DNA of 64,000 bases from Micromonospora nigra (GCF_900091585.1 NZ_FMHT01000003.1:3153501-3217500), one strand, 5' to 3'. Shown: positions 26,600 through 35,093, counted from the first letter of the stretch. Translations and numbers: made by a program. The notes: generated from the letters alone by a model not told the origin.

Positions 26600-26953
26600 G
26601 TGTCCTCTCCGCACATAAAGTCCGCCGCCGTCGCGGCGACGTTGTCGGCGCTCGACGAGGGGCGTACGCCCGAACGGCCGGTGTTCCGGGAGGCGGTCCG
26701 TACGTTGTTGGCCGCCCTCGTGGAGCGCGCCCCCGGCCGATCGGTGGAGGTGCGCGTCCCACCCTACGGTGCAGTTCAGTGCGTCGCGGGTCCGCGACAC
26801 ACCCGCGGCACGCCACCGAACGTGATCGAGATGGATCCATCGACCTGGGTGGCGCTGGCCGTCGGTCGCGTCGACTGGGTGGCGGCGGTGACGGAGGGTC
26901 GCGTGCGGGTGAGTGGCGCGCGGGCGGACCTGGCGCCGTACCTGCCGCTCTGA
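26600..26953 (+). CDS. Sterol-carrier-family small protein next to purF
   Basis: A 117-residue protein similar to small actinomycete proteins annotated as sterol carrier family and found beside purF (for example SCO4085 in Streptomyces coelicolor, from memory). Visible features are [30 protein letters not shown] and an SCP2-like end, [38 protein letters not shown] 26600 gives the usual length; longer readings upstream are antisense to the membrane protein gene. An excellent GAAGGAG site follows its stop, discussed under purF. Confidence 0.8.
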   Translation: MSSPHIKSAAVAATLSALDEGRTPERPVFREAVRTLLAALVERAPGRSVEVRVPPYGAVQCVAGPRHTRGTPPNVIEMDPSTWVALAVGRVDWVAAVTEGRVRVSGARADLAPYLPL

Positions 26954-27026
26954 GAAGGAGCGACGTGGATCACATCAGCACCGAACGTGGCGAGATGCTC
27001 ACTATCCGTATAGACCACTGTTCGCG

Positions 27027-27032
27027 TACACT
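27027..27032 (+). promoter_or_regulatory. Possible -10 box for purF
   Basis: TACACT in the context GCGTACACT, about 90 bases before the purF start. No clear -35 hexamer is visible at 16-18 bases, so this is a weak call. Confidence 0.3.
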
Positions 27033-27123
27033 GTCAGGCGACGACAGCGGTCCCGGTGGACCGGCGCGGAGCAGCTCTCCTGACTCCGCCGGACGGGTCC
27101 AGACCAGCAAGAGGGAGCGGCAG

Positions 27124-28659
27124 GTGCCCCGAGGCGACGGCCGGCTGAGCCACGACCTTGATCCCCAACGACCCGGCCCCCAGGACGCCTGTGGCGTCTT
27201 CGGTGTCTGGGCGCCGGGCGAGGAGGTCGCCAACCTGACCTACTTCGGTCTCTACGCGTTGCAGCACCGGGGGCAGGAGGCGGCGGGCATCGCGGTCAGC
27301 GATGGCTCGGGAGTGGTCGTCTACAAGGACCTGGGCCTGGTCGCCCAGGTGTTCGACGAGCCGACCCTGGCCAGTCTGCGTGGGCATCTGGCGATCGGGC
27401 ACGCGCGGTACTCGACCACCGGCGGCTCGACCTGGGAGAACGCCCAGCCGACCATCCGGGCCACGAGTGCCGGCACGACGATCGCGCTGGCCCACAACGG
27501 CAACCTGGTCAACACCTCCGAGCTCCAGCGTGAGGTTGCCGAGCGTGGCCTGGTGGCCGACGGCGCGACCAACGACACCTCGCTGGTCACGATGCTGCTG
27601 GCCAGCCGCCCCGACCTCTCGGTCGAGGCCGCCGCGCTGGAGGTGCTGCCCCAGTTGCGCGGCGCGTTCAGCTTCGTCTTCATGGACGAGTCGACCCTCT
27701 ACGCGGCCCGCGACCCGCACGGCGTGCGCCCGCTGGTGCTCGGTCGGCTGGAGCGCGGCTGGGTGGTGGCCAGTGAGACCGCCGCGCTGGACATCGTGGG
27801 GGCGAGCGTGGTCCGCGAGGTCGAGCCGGGCGAGCTGATCGCCATCGACTCCGACGGCCTGCGCTCCGCCCGGTTCGCGGCCCCCGAGCCCAAGGGCTGC
27901 CTCTTCGAGTACGTCTACATCGCCCGCCCGGACGCCACCATCGCCGGCCGCAACGTGCACTCCGCCCGGGTGCAGATCGGCCGCCAGCTGGCCAAGGAAC
28001 ACCCCGTGGAGGCCGACCTGGTCATCCCGGTGCCCGAGTCCGGCACGCCGGCCGCGATCGGGTACGCCGAGGAGTCCGGCATCACCTACGGCCAGGGCCT
28101 GATGAAGAACCCGTACGTCGGGCGCACCTTCATCCAGCCGTCGCAGACCCTGCGTCAGCTCGGCATCCGGCTGAAGCTCAATCCGCTGCGGGAGAACGTC
28201 CGCGGCAAGCGTCTCATCGTGGTGGACGACTCGATCGTGCGCGGCAACACCCAGCGGGCGATCGTGCGGATGCTGCGCGAGGCCGGCGCGCTGGAGGTGC
28301 ACGTACGCATCTCGTCGCCGCCGGTCAACTGGCCCTGCTTCTACGGCATCGACTTCGCCACCCGGGCGGAGCTGCTGGCCAACGGCCTCGACACCGACGG
28401 CATCCGCCGCTCGATCGGGGCCGACACCCTGGGCTACGTCTCGTTGCCCGGGCTGATCGCCGCGACGGAGCAGCCGAAGACCCGGTTGTGCCGCGCGTGT
28501 TTCGACGGTGAATACCCGATCGAGCTGCCGGCTGGCAACCTGATCGGCAAGCACGTGCTCGAAGGGGTGGGCCGGCGGGTCGCCGCCACCGACACCGCCG
28601 AGCAGACCATCCCTCCGCTCGTCGCCACTCCGGGCGGCGCGACCGCGCACCGCCCGTAG
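27124..28659 (+). CDS. purF: Amidophosphoribosyltransferase
   Basis: The 511-residue enzyme makes 5-phosphoribosylamine from PRPP and glutamine, the first committed purine step. The N-terminal nucleophile is Cys23 in QDACGVFGVW, so a short propeptide must be removed. The PRPP loop is LIVVDDSIVRGNTQ. Cysteines in CLFEYVY and RLCRACFDGEYP are consistent with the Fe-S-containing type. GTG 27124 (PRGDGRLSHDL) matches Streptomyces homologues and has AGGGAG upstream. An in-frame GTG at 26965 with a better ribosome binding site would add 53 residues. Confidence 0.95.
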   Translation: MPRGDGRLSHDLDPQRPGPQDACGVFGVWAPGEEVANLTYFGLYALQHRGQEAAGIAVSDGSGVVVYKDLGLVAQVFDEPTLASLRGHLAIGHARYSTTGGSTWENAQPTIRATSAGTTIALAHNGNLVNTSELQREVAERGLVADGATNDTSLVTMLLASRPDLSVEAAALEVLPQLRGAFSFVFMDESTLYAARDPHGVRPLVLGRLERGWVVASETAALDIVGASVVREVEPGELIAIDSDGLRSARFAAPEPKGCLFEYVYIARPDATIAGRNVHSARVQIGRQLAKEHPVEADLVIPVPESGTPAAIGYAEESGITYGQGLMKNPYVGRTFIQPSQTLRQLGIRLKLNPLRENVRGKRLIVVDDSIVRGNTQRAIVRMLREAGALEVHVRISSPPVNWPCFYGIDFATRAELLANGLDTDGIRRSIGADTLGYVSLPGLIAATEQPKTRLCRACFDGEYPIELPAGNLIGKHVLEGVGRRVAATDTAEQTIPPLVATPGGATAHRP

Positions 28660-28719
28660 CACCGCCCGGAGCCGCCCGGCCCTCCCGGTGCGGTCCCGTG
28701 AACCACAAAGGGGAGAACC

Positions 28720-29874
28720 GTGACGCACGTGTCCGAGCGCAGCGGCGCAGGAAGCAGTCCGTCGGGTGCCGGCGGCGATCGCCAGCCCTGGACAGCCGGC
28801 ACCGGCCGTACGACGCGCAAACGCTCGGTCTCGTACGCCGACGCCGGGGTGTCGATCGAGGCGGGCGACCGCGCGGTCGAACTGCTCAAGTCCAAGGTGC
28901 GGGAGACCCGACGCCCGGAGGTGATGGGCGACCTTGGTGGCTTCGCCGGCCTGTTCCGGCTGGACACGAAGAAGTACAAGAACCCGATCCTGGCCTCGTC
29001 CACCGACGGGGTGGGCACCAAGCTGGTGATCGCCCAGCAGATGGACATCCACGACACGGTGGGCATCGACCTGGTCGCGATGGTCGTCGACGACCTGGTG
29101 GCCTGCGGCGCGGAGCCACTGTTCCTGCTCGACTACATCGCGACCGGCGAGGTCGTGCCGGACAAGGTCGCCGAGATCGGCGCGGGCATCGCCGACGGCT
29201 GCCGGTACGCCGGTTGCGCGCTGCTCGGCGGTGAGACGGCCGAGCACCCGGGCGTGCTGCGTCCGGACGAGTACGACATCTCCGCCACCGGCGTGGGCGT
29301 GGTGGAGGAGAGCGACATCCTGAGCCCGGAGCGGGTCGAGGTGGGTGACGTCGTCATCGCGATGCGCTCCTCGGGCCTGCACTCCAACGGCTACTCGCTG
29401 GTGCGGCACGTGCTGCTGGGCGCGGGCCGGATGCGGCTGGACGTGGTGATCGACGACTTCGGTCGGCAGCGCACCCTCGGCGAGGAGCTGCTCACCCCGA
29501 CGAAGATCTACGCGCAGGACTGCCTGAAGCTGATCGCCGAGGCCGAGGTGCGGGCGCTGGCCCACGTGACCGGCGGCGGCATCCCCGGCAACCTGGTGCG
29601 GATCCTGCCCGAGCACGTCGACGCGGTGGTCAACCGGTCCACCTGGAAGCCCCAGCCGATCTTCGACCTGATCCAGTCCAAGGGGCGGATCGAGGATCCG
29701 GAGATGGAGGCGACGTTCAACATGGGCGTCGGCATGTTCGCGATCGTCTCGGCCGAGGACGCCGACCGCGCCCTGGCCACCCTCACCGGTCGGGGCGTGG
29801 AGGCCTGGCAGGCGGGCGAGATCATCGAGGGCACCGGCACCGTGCAGATGGTCGGCCAGCACACCCGCGGATGA
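28720..29874 (+). CDS. purM: Phosphoribosylformylglycinamidine cyclo-ligase (AIR synthetase)
   Basis: A 384-residue PurM, ATP-dependent closure of FGAM to AIR. Core blocks are SYADAGVSIEAGDRAVELLK, LASSTDGVGTKLVIAQQMDIHDTVGIDLVAM, ALLGGETAEHPG, GLHSNGYSLVR and HVTGGGIPGNL. The first 35 residues are a Ser/Gly-rich extension. GTG 28720 has GGGGAG upstream. It follows purF by 60 bases in the same direction. A hairpin overlaps its stop codon. Confidence 0.95.
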   Translation: MTHVSERSGAGSSPSGAGGDRQPWTAGTGRTTRKRSVSYADAGVSIEAGDRAVELLKSKVRETRRPEVMGDLGGFAGLFRLDTKKYKNPILASSTDGVGTKLVIAQQMDIHDTVGIDLVAMVVDDLVACGAEPLFLLDYIATGEVVPDKVAEIGAGIADGCRYAGCALLGGETAEHPGVLRPDEYDISATGVGVVEESDILSPERVEVGDVVIAMRSSGLHSNGYSLVRHVLLGAGRMRLDVVIDDFGRQRTLGEELLTPTKIYAQDCLKLIAEAEVRALAHVTGGGIPGNLVRILPEHVDAVVNRSTWKPQPIFDLIQSKGRIEDPEMEATFNMGVGMFAIVSAEDADRALATLTGRGVEAWQAGEIIEGTGTVQMVGQHTRG

Positions 29875-29895
29875 TCACACTCCGCTGATCATCCG
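29868..29895 (+). terminator. Hairpin at the end of purM
   Basis: CGGATGATCA and TGATCATCCG form a perfect 10-base stem around an 8-base loop, and the purM stop codon lies in the left arm. No U tract follows. The TGATCA core recurs at 29902-29907, so an operator role is also possible. Confidence 0.5.
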
Positions 29896-29935
29896 GGCAC
29901 CTGATCAGGGCTTCACCCGAGTAGCCATCGCGGCC

Positions 29936-29941
29936 TAGCCT
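29936..29941 (+). promoter_or_regulatory. Possible promoter of the amcBA cassette
   Basis: TAGCCT, with TTCACC at 29912-29917 (18-base spacer). It would place the whole 29940-30000 stem structure in the 5' leader. Confidence 0.3.
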
Positions 29942-30000
29942 GAAGGGCACCCTCTCACGCTGTCGGATGCCCGCGTCCGGTCAACCCGACAGCCCTTCAG
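29940..30000 (+). promoter_or_regulatory. Structured leader before amcB
   Basis: CTGAAGG (29940-29946) pairs with CCTTCAG (29994-30000) and GCTGTCGG (29959-29966) with CCGACAGC (29986-29993). This gives a 15-base stem with a 12-base bulge on the left arm. It ends six bases before the GAGGAGGG ribosome binding site, so it could affect translation or termination. Confidence 0.5.
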
Positions 30001-30015
30001 CCGCTGAGGAGGGCG

Positions 30016-31149
30016 ATGGCTGCTCGGGGACGGTCGATGCGCGGGATGCGGGGCCTGGCCACCGTCCCGTCGTACGTCGTCATGCAGCCGACGACCCTCT
30101 GCAACCTCGACTGCGCGTACTGCTACCTGCCGTTTCGGGCGGTGGACCGGCGGATGCCGGTGGCGGTGGCAGAGGCGGTGGCCGCCTCGGTGAACCCGTG
30201 GGCGGCCGACGGCCGGTTCTCCGTGGTGTGGCACGGCGGGGAGCCGCTCACGGCTGGCCGGGAGCATCTGGCCGCCCTGATGGCACCCTTCGCGCCACAG
30301 GTGGAGCACCACGTCCAGACCAACGCGACGTTGATCGACGACGCCTGGTGTGCGTTCTTCGCCAACCGCGGGATGCGGGTGAGCATCAGTGTGGACGGGC
30401 CACGGGAGCGGAACGGGGACCGGGTCACCCGGGCCGGGAGGCCGGCGTACGACCGGATCGTGCGGGGGGTGGCGGCCCTGCGCCGGCACGGCCTGCCCTT
30501 CTCGGCCCTCGCCGTGGTGGGCGACCCGGCTCCGGGCCGGGCGGTGGAACTGTACGACTACTTCCTCGATCTCGGCTGCGACGTGCTCGGCGTCAACATC
30601 GAGGAGACCGAGGGGGTCAACACCCGGGACAACGCCCACGACGCGGCGACGGTGACGGCCTTCTGGGCCGAGCTGGTGGCGGCCTGGCGCCGCAACCCGC
30701 GCATCCACCTGCGCGAGGTGGAGTGGTCGCTGCGGTACGCGGCCGCCGTGCTGGACGACACAGCGGATGGGCTGCTTCCGGGCCGGCTGGACCCGATCCC
30801 CACGGTTGCCCACGACGGGGCGGTGGTGGTGCTGTCGCCGGAGCTGGCGGGCTTCACCGACCCCCGGTACGGCGACTTCTCCAGCGGGAACGTGCTGGCC
30901 ACCCCGCTGCGCACGATTCTCGCCGGGGCGGCGGGGACGGGTTGGGTGGGCGAGTTCGTGGCCGGCGTGGAGGCGTGCCGGACGACGTGCCCGTACTTCG
31001 GTTTCTGCGGCGGTGGCCACGCGGCCAACCGGTACTTCGAACTGGGGCGCTTCGACGTCACGGAGACCGAGCACTGCCGCAACAGCAAGATCCGCCTACT
31101 GGAGGGAGTGTTGGAGCATGCCCGAAACCACCAGGCACCGGGAATGTGA
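30016..31149 (+). CDS. amcB: Radical SAM/SPASM cyclophane-forming RiPP maturase, AmcB-like
   Basis: A 377-residue radical SAM enzyme. The cluster-binding motif CNLDCAYC has Cys29, 33 and 36, followed by GGEPL and the strand VSISVDGP. A C-terminal SPASM-like region has cysteines in CRTTCPYFGFCGGGHAANRYFE and EHCRN, expected to hold auxiliary Fe-S clusters. ATG 30016 has GAGGAGGG. The next gene overlaps it by 32 bases and encodes a peptide rich in aromatic-x-Asn triads, the substrate type for cyclophane crosslinking. Sulfatase-maturase-like enzymes look similar, but no sulfatase is nearby. The family name is from memory. Confidence 0.8.
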   Translation: MAARGRSMRGMRGLATVPSYVVMQPTTLCNLDCAYCYLPFRAVDRRMPVAVAEAVAASVNPWAADGRFSVVWHGGEPLTAGREHLAALMAPFAPQVEHHVQTNATLIDDAWCAFFANRGMRVSISVDGPRERNGDRVTRAGRPAYDRIVRGVAALRRHGLPFSALAVVGDPAPGRAVELYDYFLDLGCDVLGVNIEETEGVNTRDNAHDAATVTAFWAELVAAWRRNPRIHLREVEWSLRYAAAVLDDTADGLLPGRLDPIPTVAHDGAVVVLSPELAGFTDPRYGDFSSGNVLATPLRTILAGAAGTGWVGEFVAGVEACRTTCPYFGFCGGGHAANRYFELGRFDVTETEHCRNSKIRLLEGVLEHARNHQAPGM

Positions 31150-31354
31150 GCGTGCGGGGGCAGCCACCCCGGACGGGGTTGCCGACCGGGTGCGGGAGGC
31201 CGCCGTCGGGCTGACCGCCCTGCTCCACGACGCCGAGGCGGCGCGACGGCTGCGAACGGAGGTGACGGATCGCGACGGGCCCGGCGCGGTCTGCGCCTGG
31301 AACCACTTCGAGAACATCCCGACGTTCTACAACTGGAACAACCGGCCGCGGTGA
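31118..31354 (+). CDS. amcA: RiPP precursor peptide, AmcA-like (multiple cyclophane)
   Basis: A 78-residue peptide. Residues 1-57 form a helical leader with EAAVGLTALLHDAEAARRLRTEV; the C-terminal core ends FENIPTFYNWNNRPR. The triads F-E-N, F-Y-N and W-N-N fit the aromatic-x-Asn pattern that radical SAM enzymes convert to three-residue cyclophanes by aromatic-to-Cbeta bonds. ATG 31118 lies inside the end of amcB, preceded by GGAGGGAG. No protease or exporter gene is adjacent, so cleavage and export must use enzymes encoded elsewhere. A strong terminator follows. Confidence 0.77.
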   Translation: MPETTRHRECERAGAATPDGVADRVREAAVGLTALLHDAEAARRLRTEVTDRDGPGAVCAWNHFENIPTFYNWNNRPR

Positions 31355-31381
31355 GCGGTGGCCGGTTCCGGGCTGCCGCTC

Positions 31382-31432
31382 TCAGGGCCTGCCGTCACCG
31401 CCGGATCGTCCTCCGGTCACGGCAGGCCCTGA
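31382..31432 (+). terminator. Terminator of the amcBA cassette
   Basis: The outer arms TCAGGGCCTGCCGT and ACGGCAGGCCCTGA are perfect complements (14 bases), and the inner arms continue imperfectly to CCGGA/TCCGG. The structure starts 28 bases after the amcA stop. Confidence 0.75.
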
Positions 31433-31510
31433 TCGTCGGGTGGTACGCCGCTGCCGAGTGAGCACATGCGTGAGCACGCGGACTGCCGCGTGCTCAGCTG
31501 CGACGGATGG

Positions 31511-31726
31511 TCAGCGGGTCGGACGAGCCCACGGATCCGGGTCGTCGTCCGCGTGATCCTCATCATCGTCGTCGACATACTCTTTGTAGTCGTCGTCGAA
31601 GTTGTGCTCAGACTTACCAGCACCCGCCAGTTCGCGCTGCAAGGCGGTGAGGTCGGTGTTCGGGGAGTGGTACTTCAACTCCCGGGCCACCTTCGTCTGC
31701 TTGGCCTTAGCACGGCCGCGCCCCAT
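31511..31726 (-). CDS. DUF3073 family protein
   Basis: A 71-residue actinobacterial protein: basic N terminus MGRGRAKAKQTKVARELKYHSP, then LTALQRELAG, and a very acidic tail (YKEYVDDDDEDHADDD). The family is conserved next to purM and valine dehydrogenase in Streptomyces, with no known function. ATG 31726 has GAGGGGG upstream. The gene converges on the amcBA cassette. Confidence 0.88.
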   Translation of the reverse strand: MGRGRAKAKQTKVARELKYHSPNTDLTALQRELAGAGKSEHNFDDDYKEYVDDDDEDHADDDPDPWARPTR

Positions 31727-32041
31727 GGCTCGACCCCCTCGCACAGAATGCGGGGCAGCCCGAAGGCGGGCCCCGATGACGTCAGGCATCTCTCGTGGCT
31801 CTTACGGTACATGGGGATGCCACCGTTCGGCACCTCGGGTTACCGACGACCGGCCCTGCGCGTCGCGGTGGTCCGGCCGTCACACAGTGTACCCGGTAAG
31901 GGGCGGAGTCGTTGACGCTCATGACACCGGACAAACGACCACGAAAGCGGCTCCAGGGGCCCGGCCGGCCCGACCACGACCCGGGTGTCTGGCGAGGCCG
32001 GCACCGGGGGCGGCGCGGACCCGGCCGCCCCCGGTCGTCGC
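31727..32041. other. Intergenic region between DUF3073 and valine dehydrogenase genes
   Basis: No gene is seen. A TACACT -10-like box on the minus strand (31886-31891) may serve DUF3073. The vdh terminator occupies 32003-32035. Confidence 0.5.
32003..32035 (-). terminator. Terminator downstream of valine dehydrogenase
   Basis: ACCGGGGGCGGC and GCCGCCCCCGGT form a perfect 12-base stem with a 9-base loop, ending seven bases past the vdh stop codon. Confidence 0.75.
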
Positions 32042-33124
32042 TCAGCGCAGGTGGATCGTGCGGAGCCGGCCGACCTCGGCCATCCGTCGCTCGGCCAACC
32101 GGTCGGCCGCGACCGCCGGGGGTACGCCCTCGGCGTCCGCCAGCCGCAGGATCTCCCGCGTGGTGTCGTAGATCCGGGTCGCCCGCAGCTTCGCGCGCTC
32201 GAAGTTGAAGCCGTCGATCTCGTCGGCGACCTGGATCACGCCGCCCGCGTTGACCACGTAGTCGGGGGCGTAGAGGATGCCGCGGTCGGCCAGCAGCTTC
32301 TCGATGCCCGCGTGCGCGAGCTGGTTGTTCGCGGCCCCCGCCACCACCCTGGCCCGCAGCACCGGCACCGTCTCGTCGTTGAGCGCGCCGCCCAGCGCGC
32401 AGGGGGCGTACACGTCGAGGTCGGCGGCGACCAGCGCGGCGGCGTCGTCGACGAGGGTGACCTGCGGGTGGTTGGTGCGGGCCCAGTCCACGGCCCGCTG
32501 GCTGACGTCGGCGGCCACCACCTCGGCACCGTCGTCCAGCAGGTGCCCGACCAGGTACTTGCCGACCTTGCCCAGGCCGGCGACGCCGACCCGCCGGCCG
32601 GCCAGCGTCGGCGAGCCCCAGACGTGCTCCGCGGCGGCCCGCATGCCCTGGAAGACCCCCCAGGCGGTGAGGATCGAGGAGTCGCCGGCCCCGCCGTGCT
32701 CCACGCTGCGGCCGGTCACGAACCGCGTCTCGCGGGCGATCACGTCCATGTCCGCCACGTAGGTGCCGACGTCGCAGGCGGTGTAGTAGCGCCCGCCGAG
32801 GGATTCCACGAACCGGCCGTACGCGCGCAGCAGCGCCTCGCTCTTGACCTGCTCCGGGTCGCCCCAGATGACCGCCTTGCCGCCGCCGAGGTCCAGCCCG
32901 GCCAGGGCGTTCTTGTACGCCATCCCGCGGGACAGGTCGAGCACGTCGGCGAGGGCGGCCTCCTCGCTGGCGTACGGGTAGAACCGGGTGCCACCGAGCG
33001 CGGGCCCGAGCGCGGTGGAGTGGATCCCGATGATCGCCCTGAGGCCGGTCTGCGTGTCCTGGCAGAACACGACCTGCTCGTGACCGGTGGACCCCGGGTC
33101 GTCGGTGCTGGCGAATACGCCCAT
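32042..33124 (-). CDS. vdh: Valine (Glu/Leu/Phe/Val family) dehydrogenase
   Basis: The 360-residue NAD-dependent amino acid dehydrogenase should deaminate branched-chain amino acids. The catalytic lysine lies in [15 protein letters not shown], the Rossmann loop is [11 protein letters not shown], and [11 protein letters not shown] is near the C terminus. Size and position (DUF3073 - this gene - conserved protein - bldC) match Streptomyces vdh, so valine is the likely substrate, although leucine dehydrogenase cannot be excluded. ATG 33124 is the start. Control could be by ammonium or valine but no site is evident. Confidence 0.9.
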   Translation of the reverse strand: MGVFASTDDPGSTGHEQVVFCQDTQTGLRAIIGIHSTALGPALGGTRFYPYASEEAALADVLDLSRGMAYKNALAGLDLGGGKAVIWGDPEQVKSEALLRAYGRFVESLGGRYYTACDVGTYVADMDVIARETRFVTGRSVEHGGAGDSSILTAWGVFQGMRAAAEHVWGSPTLAGRRVGVAGLGKVGKYLVGHLLDDGAEVVAADVSQRAVDWARTNHPQVTLVDDAAALVAADLDVYAPCALGGALNDETVPVLRARVVAGAANNQLAHAGIEKLLADRGILYAPDYVVNAGGVIQVADEIDGFNFERAKLRATRIYDTTREILRLADAEGVPPAVAADRLAERRMAEVGRLRTIHLR

Positions 33125-33287
33125 GACTGCTCCTGTGTCGGCAGGCGCCCTTGTGGGGCGCGGACCTGGTGGACGCCGGCGGGGATGCTGCCGGTGTGGC
33201 CATGAGCCTAATATCGGGCGGCGTCGTCGCGCCCCTTGCGACAGCGCCGGGGGGCGCTCGGCTTGCGCTTCGTGGGAGGATCGCGCG

Positions 33288-34127
33288 GTGCCGTCGCTTT
33301 TCGCTTCTTACCTGCGCGTCTACGAGCCGCTGACCGCCTTCGACCGCGACCGCCAGTCGTACTGGCGGCGGTACGTGGAGCAGGGGCGGGCCGTGGCACC
33401 CGTGGAGGGCCCCGGCCGGCAGCGCACGGCGGTCATCGAGGCGCTCGGCGCGGGCTGGACCCGGCTGCCCGACCTGCCCGACGAGGCGTACGTGCTGGAG
33501 ACGGACGAGACCCTGCTGGTCTGCCCGTGGAACCTGCGTATCCGGGTCGCCGAGGCGGCGCTGAGCGCCCGCGACGGGGTGCCGCCGGTGCTCGCCGACG
33601 CCTTCGTCCCGCCGGTGCTCGCCGGGCAGGCCAGGGCGGTGGTGGACGACTGGCGCAGCGGGGCCCGGGTGCTGGAGCACGGGGTTCCCCGGGTGCACGA
33701 GCAGATCGCCACCTGGGGCGTGCCGCTGCGGTGGTTCGTGCTGTTCGACGCCGAGGAACGGCAGCACGTGACAGCACCGCAGCGCCGGTCACTGCGCTTC
33801 CAGGCGGAGATCTCGAAGGCGCGTCGACGGTCGTCGCGGGCGCTGTCGGTGTTGCGCAAGTCGGTCGGCGAGGCGCCGATCACCGAGGCCGTCGAGGAGG
33901 CCGCCCGCTGGTTGGAGGAGTTCCACCCGCGCTCGGTGGTGGAGCTGGACTACGGCGGTCTGGTGGACCTGCTGTCCGACGAGACGCTCGCCGAGGACGA
34001 CTCGCCGGAGCTGGTCGCCTCCGGGCTGGCCGGACTGTCCCGGGGCGAGGCCGAGGAGGCGTCTTCGGCGTACGACAAGCTGGTCGCGCGGTGGCGCGCG
34101 GTGCAGCTCCTGGAGCGGTGCAACTGA
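33288..34127 (+). CDS. Conserved actinobacterial protein of unknown function (bldC-adjacent)
   Basis: A 279-residue protein I do not recognise beyond its conserved place between vdh and bldC. It starts [31 protein letters not shown] and contains [14 protein letters not shown], then a basic helix [25 protein letters not shown] and an acidic helical C terminus. There is no signal peptide or membrane helix. GTG 33288 has GGGAGGA ideally placed. The equivalent Streptomyces gene (SCO4090, from memory) is also uncharacterised. Confidence 0.85.
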   Translation: MPSLFASYLRVYEPLTAFDRDRQSYWRRYVEQGRAVAPVEGPGRQRTAVIEALGAGWTRLPDLPDEAYVLETDETLLVCPWNLRIRVAEAALSARDGVPPVLADAFVPPVLAGQARAVVDDWRSGARVLEHGVPRVHEQIATWGVPLRWFVLFDAEERQHVTAPQRRSLRFQAEISKARRRSSRALSVLRKSVGEAPITEAVEEAARWLEEFHPRSVVELDYGGLVDLLSDETLAEDDSPELVASGLAGLSRGEAEEASSAYDKLVARWRAVQLLERCN

Positions 34128-34177
34128 TACCGGTTTGTCCCGGGAAAGTGCCCCCAAGGCGAGGGAGCCTCGTAGTT

Positions 34178-34205
34178 GACTCATCACGAACCGTGATCAT
34201 GAGTC
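34178..34205. promoter_or_regulatory. Imperfect palindrome upstream of bldC
   Basis: GACTCAT-CACG on the left pairs with CGTG-ATC-ATGAGTC on the right, with three unpaired bases. A TTGACT -35-like hexamer (34176-34181) overlaps it. A TATAAA box at 34238-34243 lies further down, in an AT-rich stretch unusual for this genome. Confidence 0.45.
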
Positions 34206-34380
34206 CGAATAAGGGGCATTCTGGGGTGTAAAAGTCGTATAAATCGGGCATGGTTCATCCGTCCGTCTAGGGACGTTCGGCCGTTCGGCCCATGTCGGAC
34301 ATCGGGGACTAGCCGGACCATGGGAGACGCGTCGGCCGGCGGGACCCCGGCCGATGTCTATACATGTGGAGGAGTGACCG

Positions 34381-34590
34381 ATGGCATCGCGAACGCATGA
34401 ACCAGAGCCGCTGCTTACACCGGCCGAGGTGGCGTCGATGTTCCGCGTCGACCCGAAGACGGTGACCCGCTGGGCCAAGGCTGGCAAGCTCAGCGCCATC
34501 CGCACCCTGGGTGGGCACCGCCGGTACCGCGAGTCTGAGGTCAGAGCCCTGCTACAGGGGCAGATCCCCCAGCAGCGCCAGGGGGACTGA
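34381..34590 (+). CDS. bldC: Developmental regulator BldC
   Basis: A 69-residue MerR-like DNA-binding protein with only the winged helix-turn-helix: LLTPAEVASMFRVDPKTVTRWAKAGKLSAIRTLGGHRRYRESEVRALL. In Streptomyces, BldC binds AT-rich direct repeats and holds back premature sporulation. It has no effector domain. ATG 34381 has GGAGGAG eight bases upstream. The leader region of about 250 bases is AT-rich for this genome and could bind BldC itself. Confidence 0.96.
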   Translation: MASRTHEPEPLLTPAEVASMFRVDPKTVTRWAKAGKLSAIRTLGGHRRYRESEVRALLQGQIPQQRQGD

Positions 34591-34618
34591 CCGGTCGGGC
34601 GAGACAAGACAGGATCTC

Positions 34619-34653
34619 ACGAAGGGCGACGGACCTGGTCCGCCGCCCTTCGT
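34619..34653. terminator. Bidirectional terminator between bldC and the PPOX gene
   Basis: ACGAAGGGCGACGGACC and GGTCCGCCGCCCTTCGT form a 17-base stem with a single mismatch and a 1-2 base tip, between convergent genes. Confidence 0.75.
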
Positions 34654-34659
34654 CGTGTC

Positions 34660-35040
34660 TCAGTCGGCGACGGTCACCCGGATGCCGACGGTGCCGCCCT
34701 CGCCCCGGCGCAGCCGGCTGGCGAGCAGGCTCAGCCGGCCGATCAGCCGGTACTTCTGCTTGAGCAGGTCACGGATCCGCCGGGTGTGGGCCGGGTCGCA
34801 CAGGCTCGCGTGCCCCGGCACCGCCGGCCCGTGCGGGCGACCCCGCACGTCGCACGGGGCCACGGTCACCTCACCGCTGCGCCGGATGCGTTTCACCTTG
34901 CCGGAGTCCGCCACCGTCCACACCGCCAGCGCGTCACCGTCCCGCACCGCCCACACCGGGGTCGGCACGGCGCGGCCGTCCTTGCGGAACGTGGTGAGCA
35001 GGACGTACTTCTCCGCCGCGAGGCGGTCCAGAGTCGTCAC
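34660..35040 (-). CDS. PPOX-class F420-dependent oxidoreductase
   Basis: A 126-residue split-barrel flavin/deazaflavin reductase: LAAEKYVLLTTFRKDGRAVPTPVWAV, LAVWTVADSGKVKRIRRSGEVTVAPCDVRG, HTRRIRDLLKQKYRL. Small members of this size in actinobacteria usually use coenzyme F420 and reduce diverse substrates. GTG 35040 gives the standard start TTLDRLAAEKY; an in-frame longer reading would overlap the divergent methyltransferase gene. The specific substrate is unknown. Confidence 0.85.
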   Translation of the reverse strand: MTTLDRLAAEKYVLLTTFRKDGRAVPTPVWAVRDGDALAVWTVADSGKVKRIRRSGEVTVAPCDVRGRPHGPAVPGHASLCDPAHTRRIRDLLKQKYRLIGRLSLLASRLRRGEGGTVGIRVTVAD

Positions 35041-35093
35041 GCCGCCAGGATACGGCGGGTGCGACGCGCTGAGCGGGGGGATAGCGTGAGCCC

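Noticed and set aside
27034..29862. A 942-codon open frame antisense to purF and purM
   Set aside because: Both sense genes are unmistakable. The antisense frame has shadow-type composition and no start context.
30016..31149. The radical SAM gene as an anaerobic sulfatase maturase
   Set aside because: No sulfatase is adjacent, whereas an overlapping peptide gene with repeated aromatic-x-Asn triads fits a RiPP substrate.
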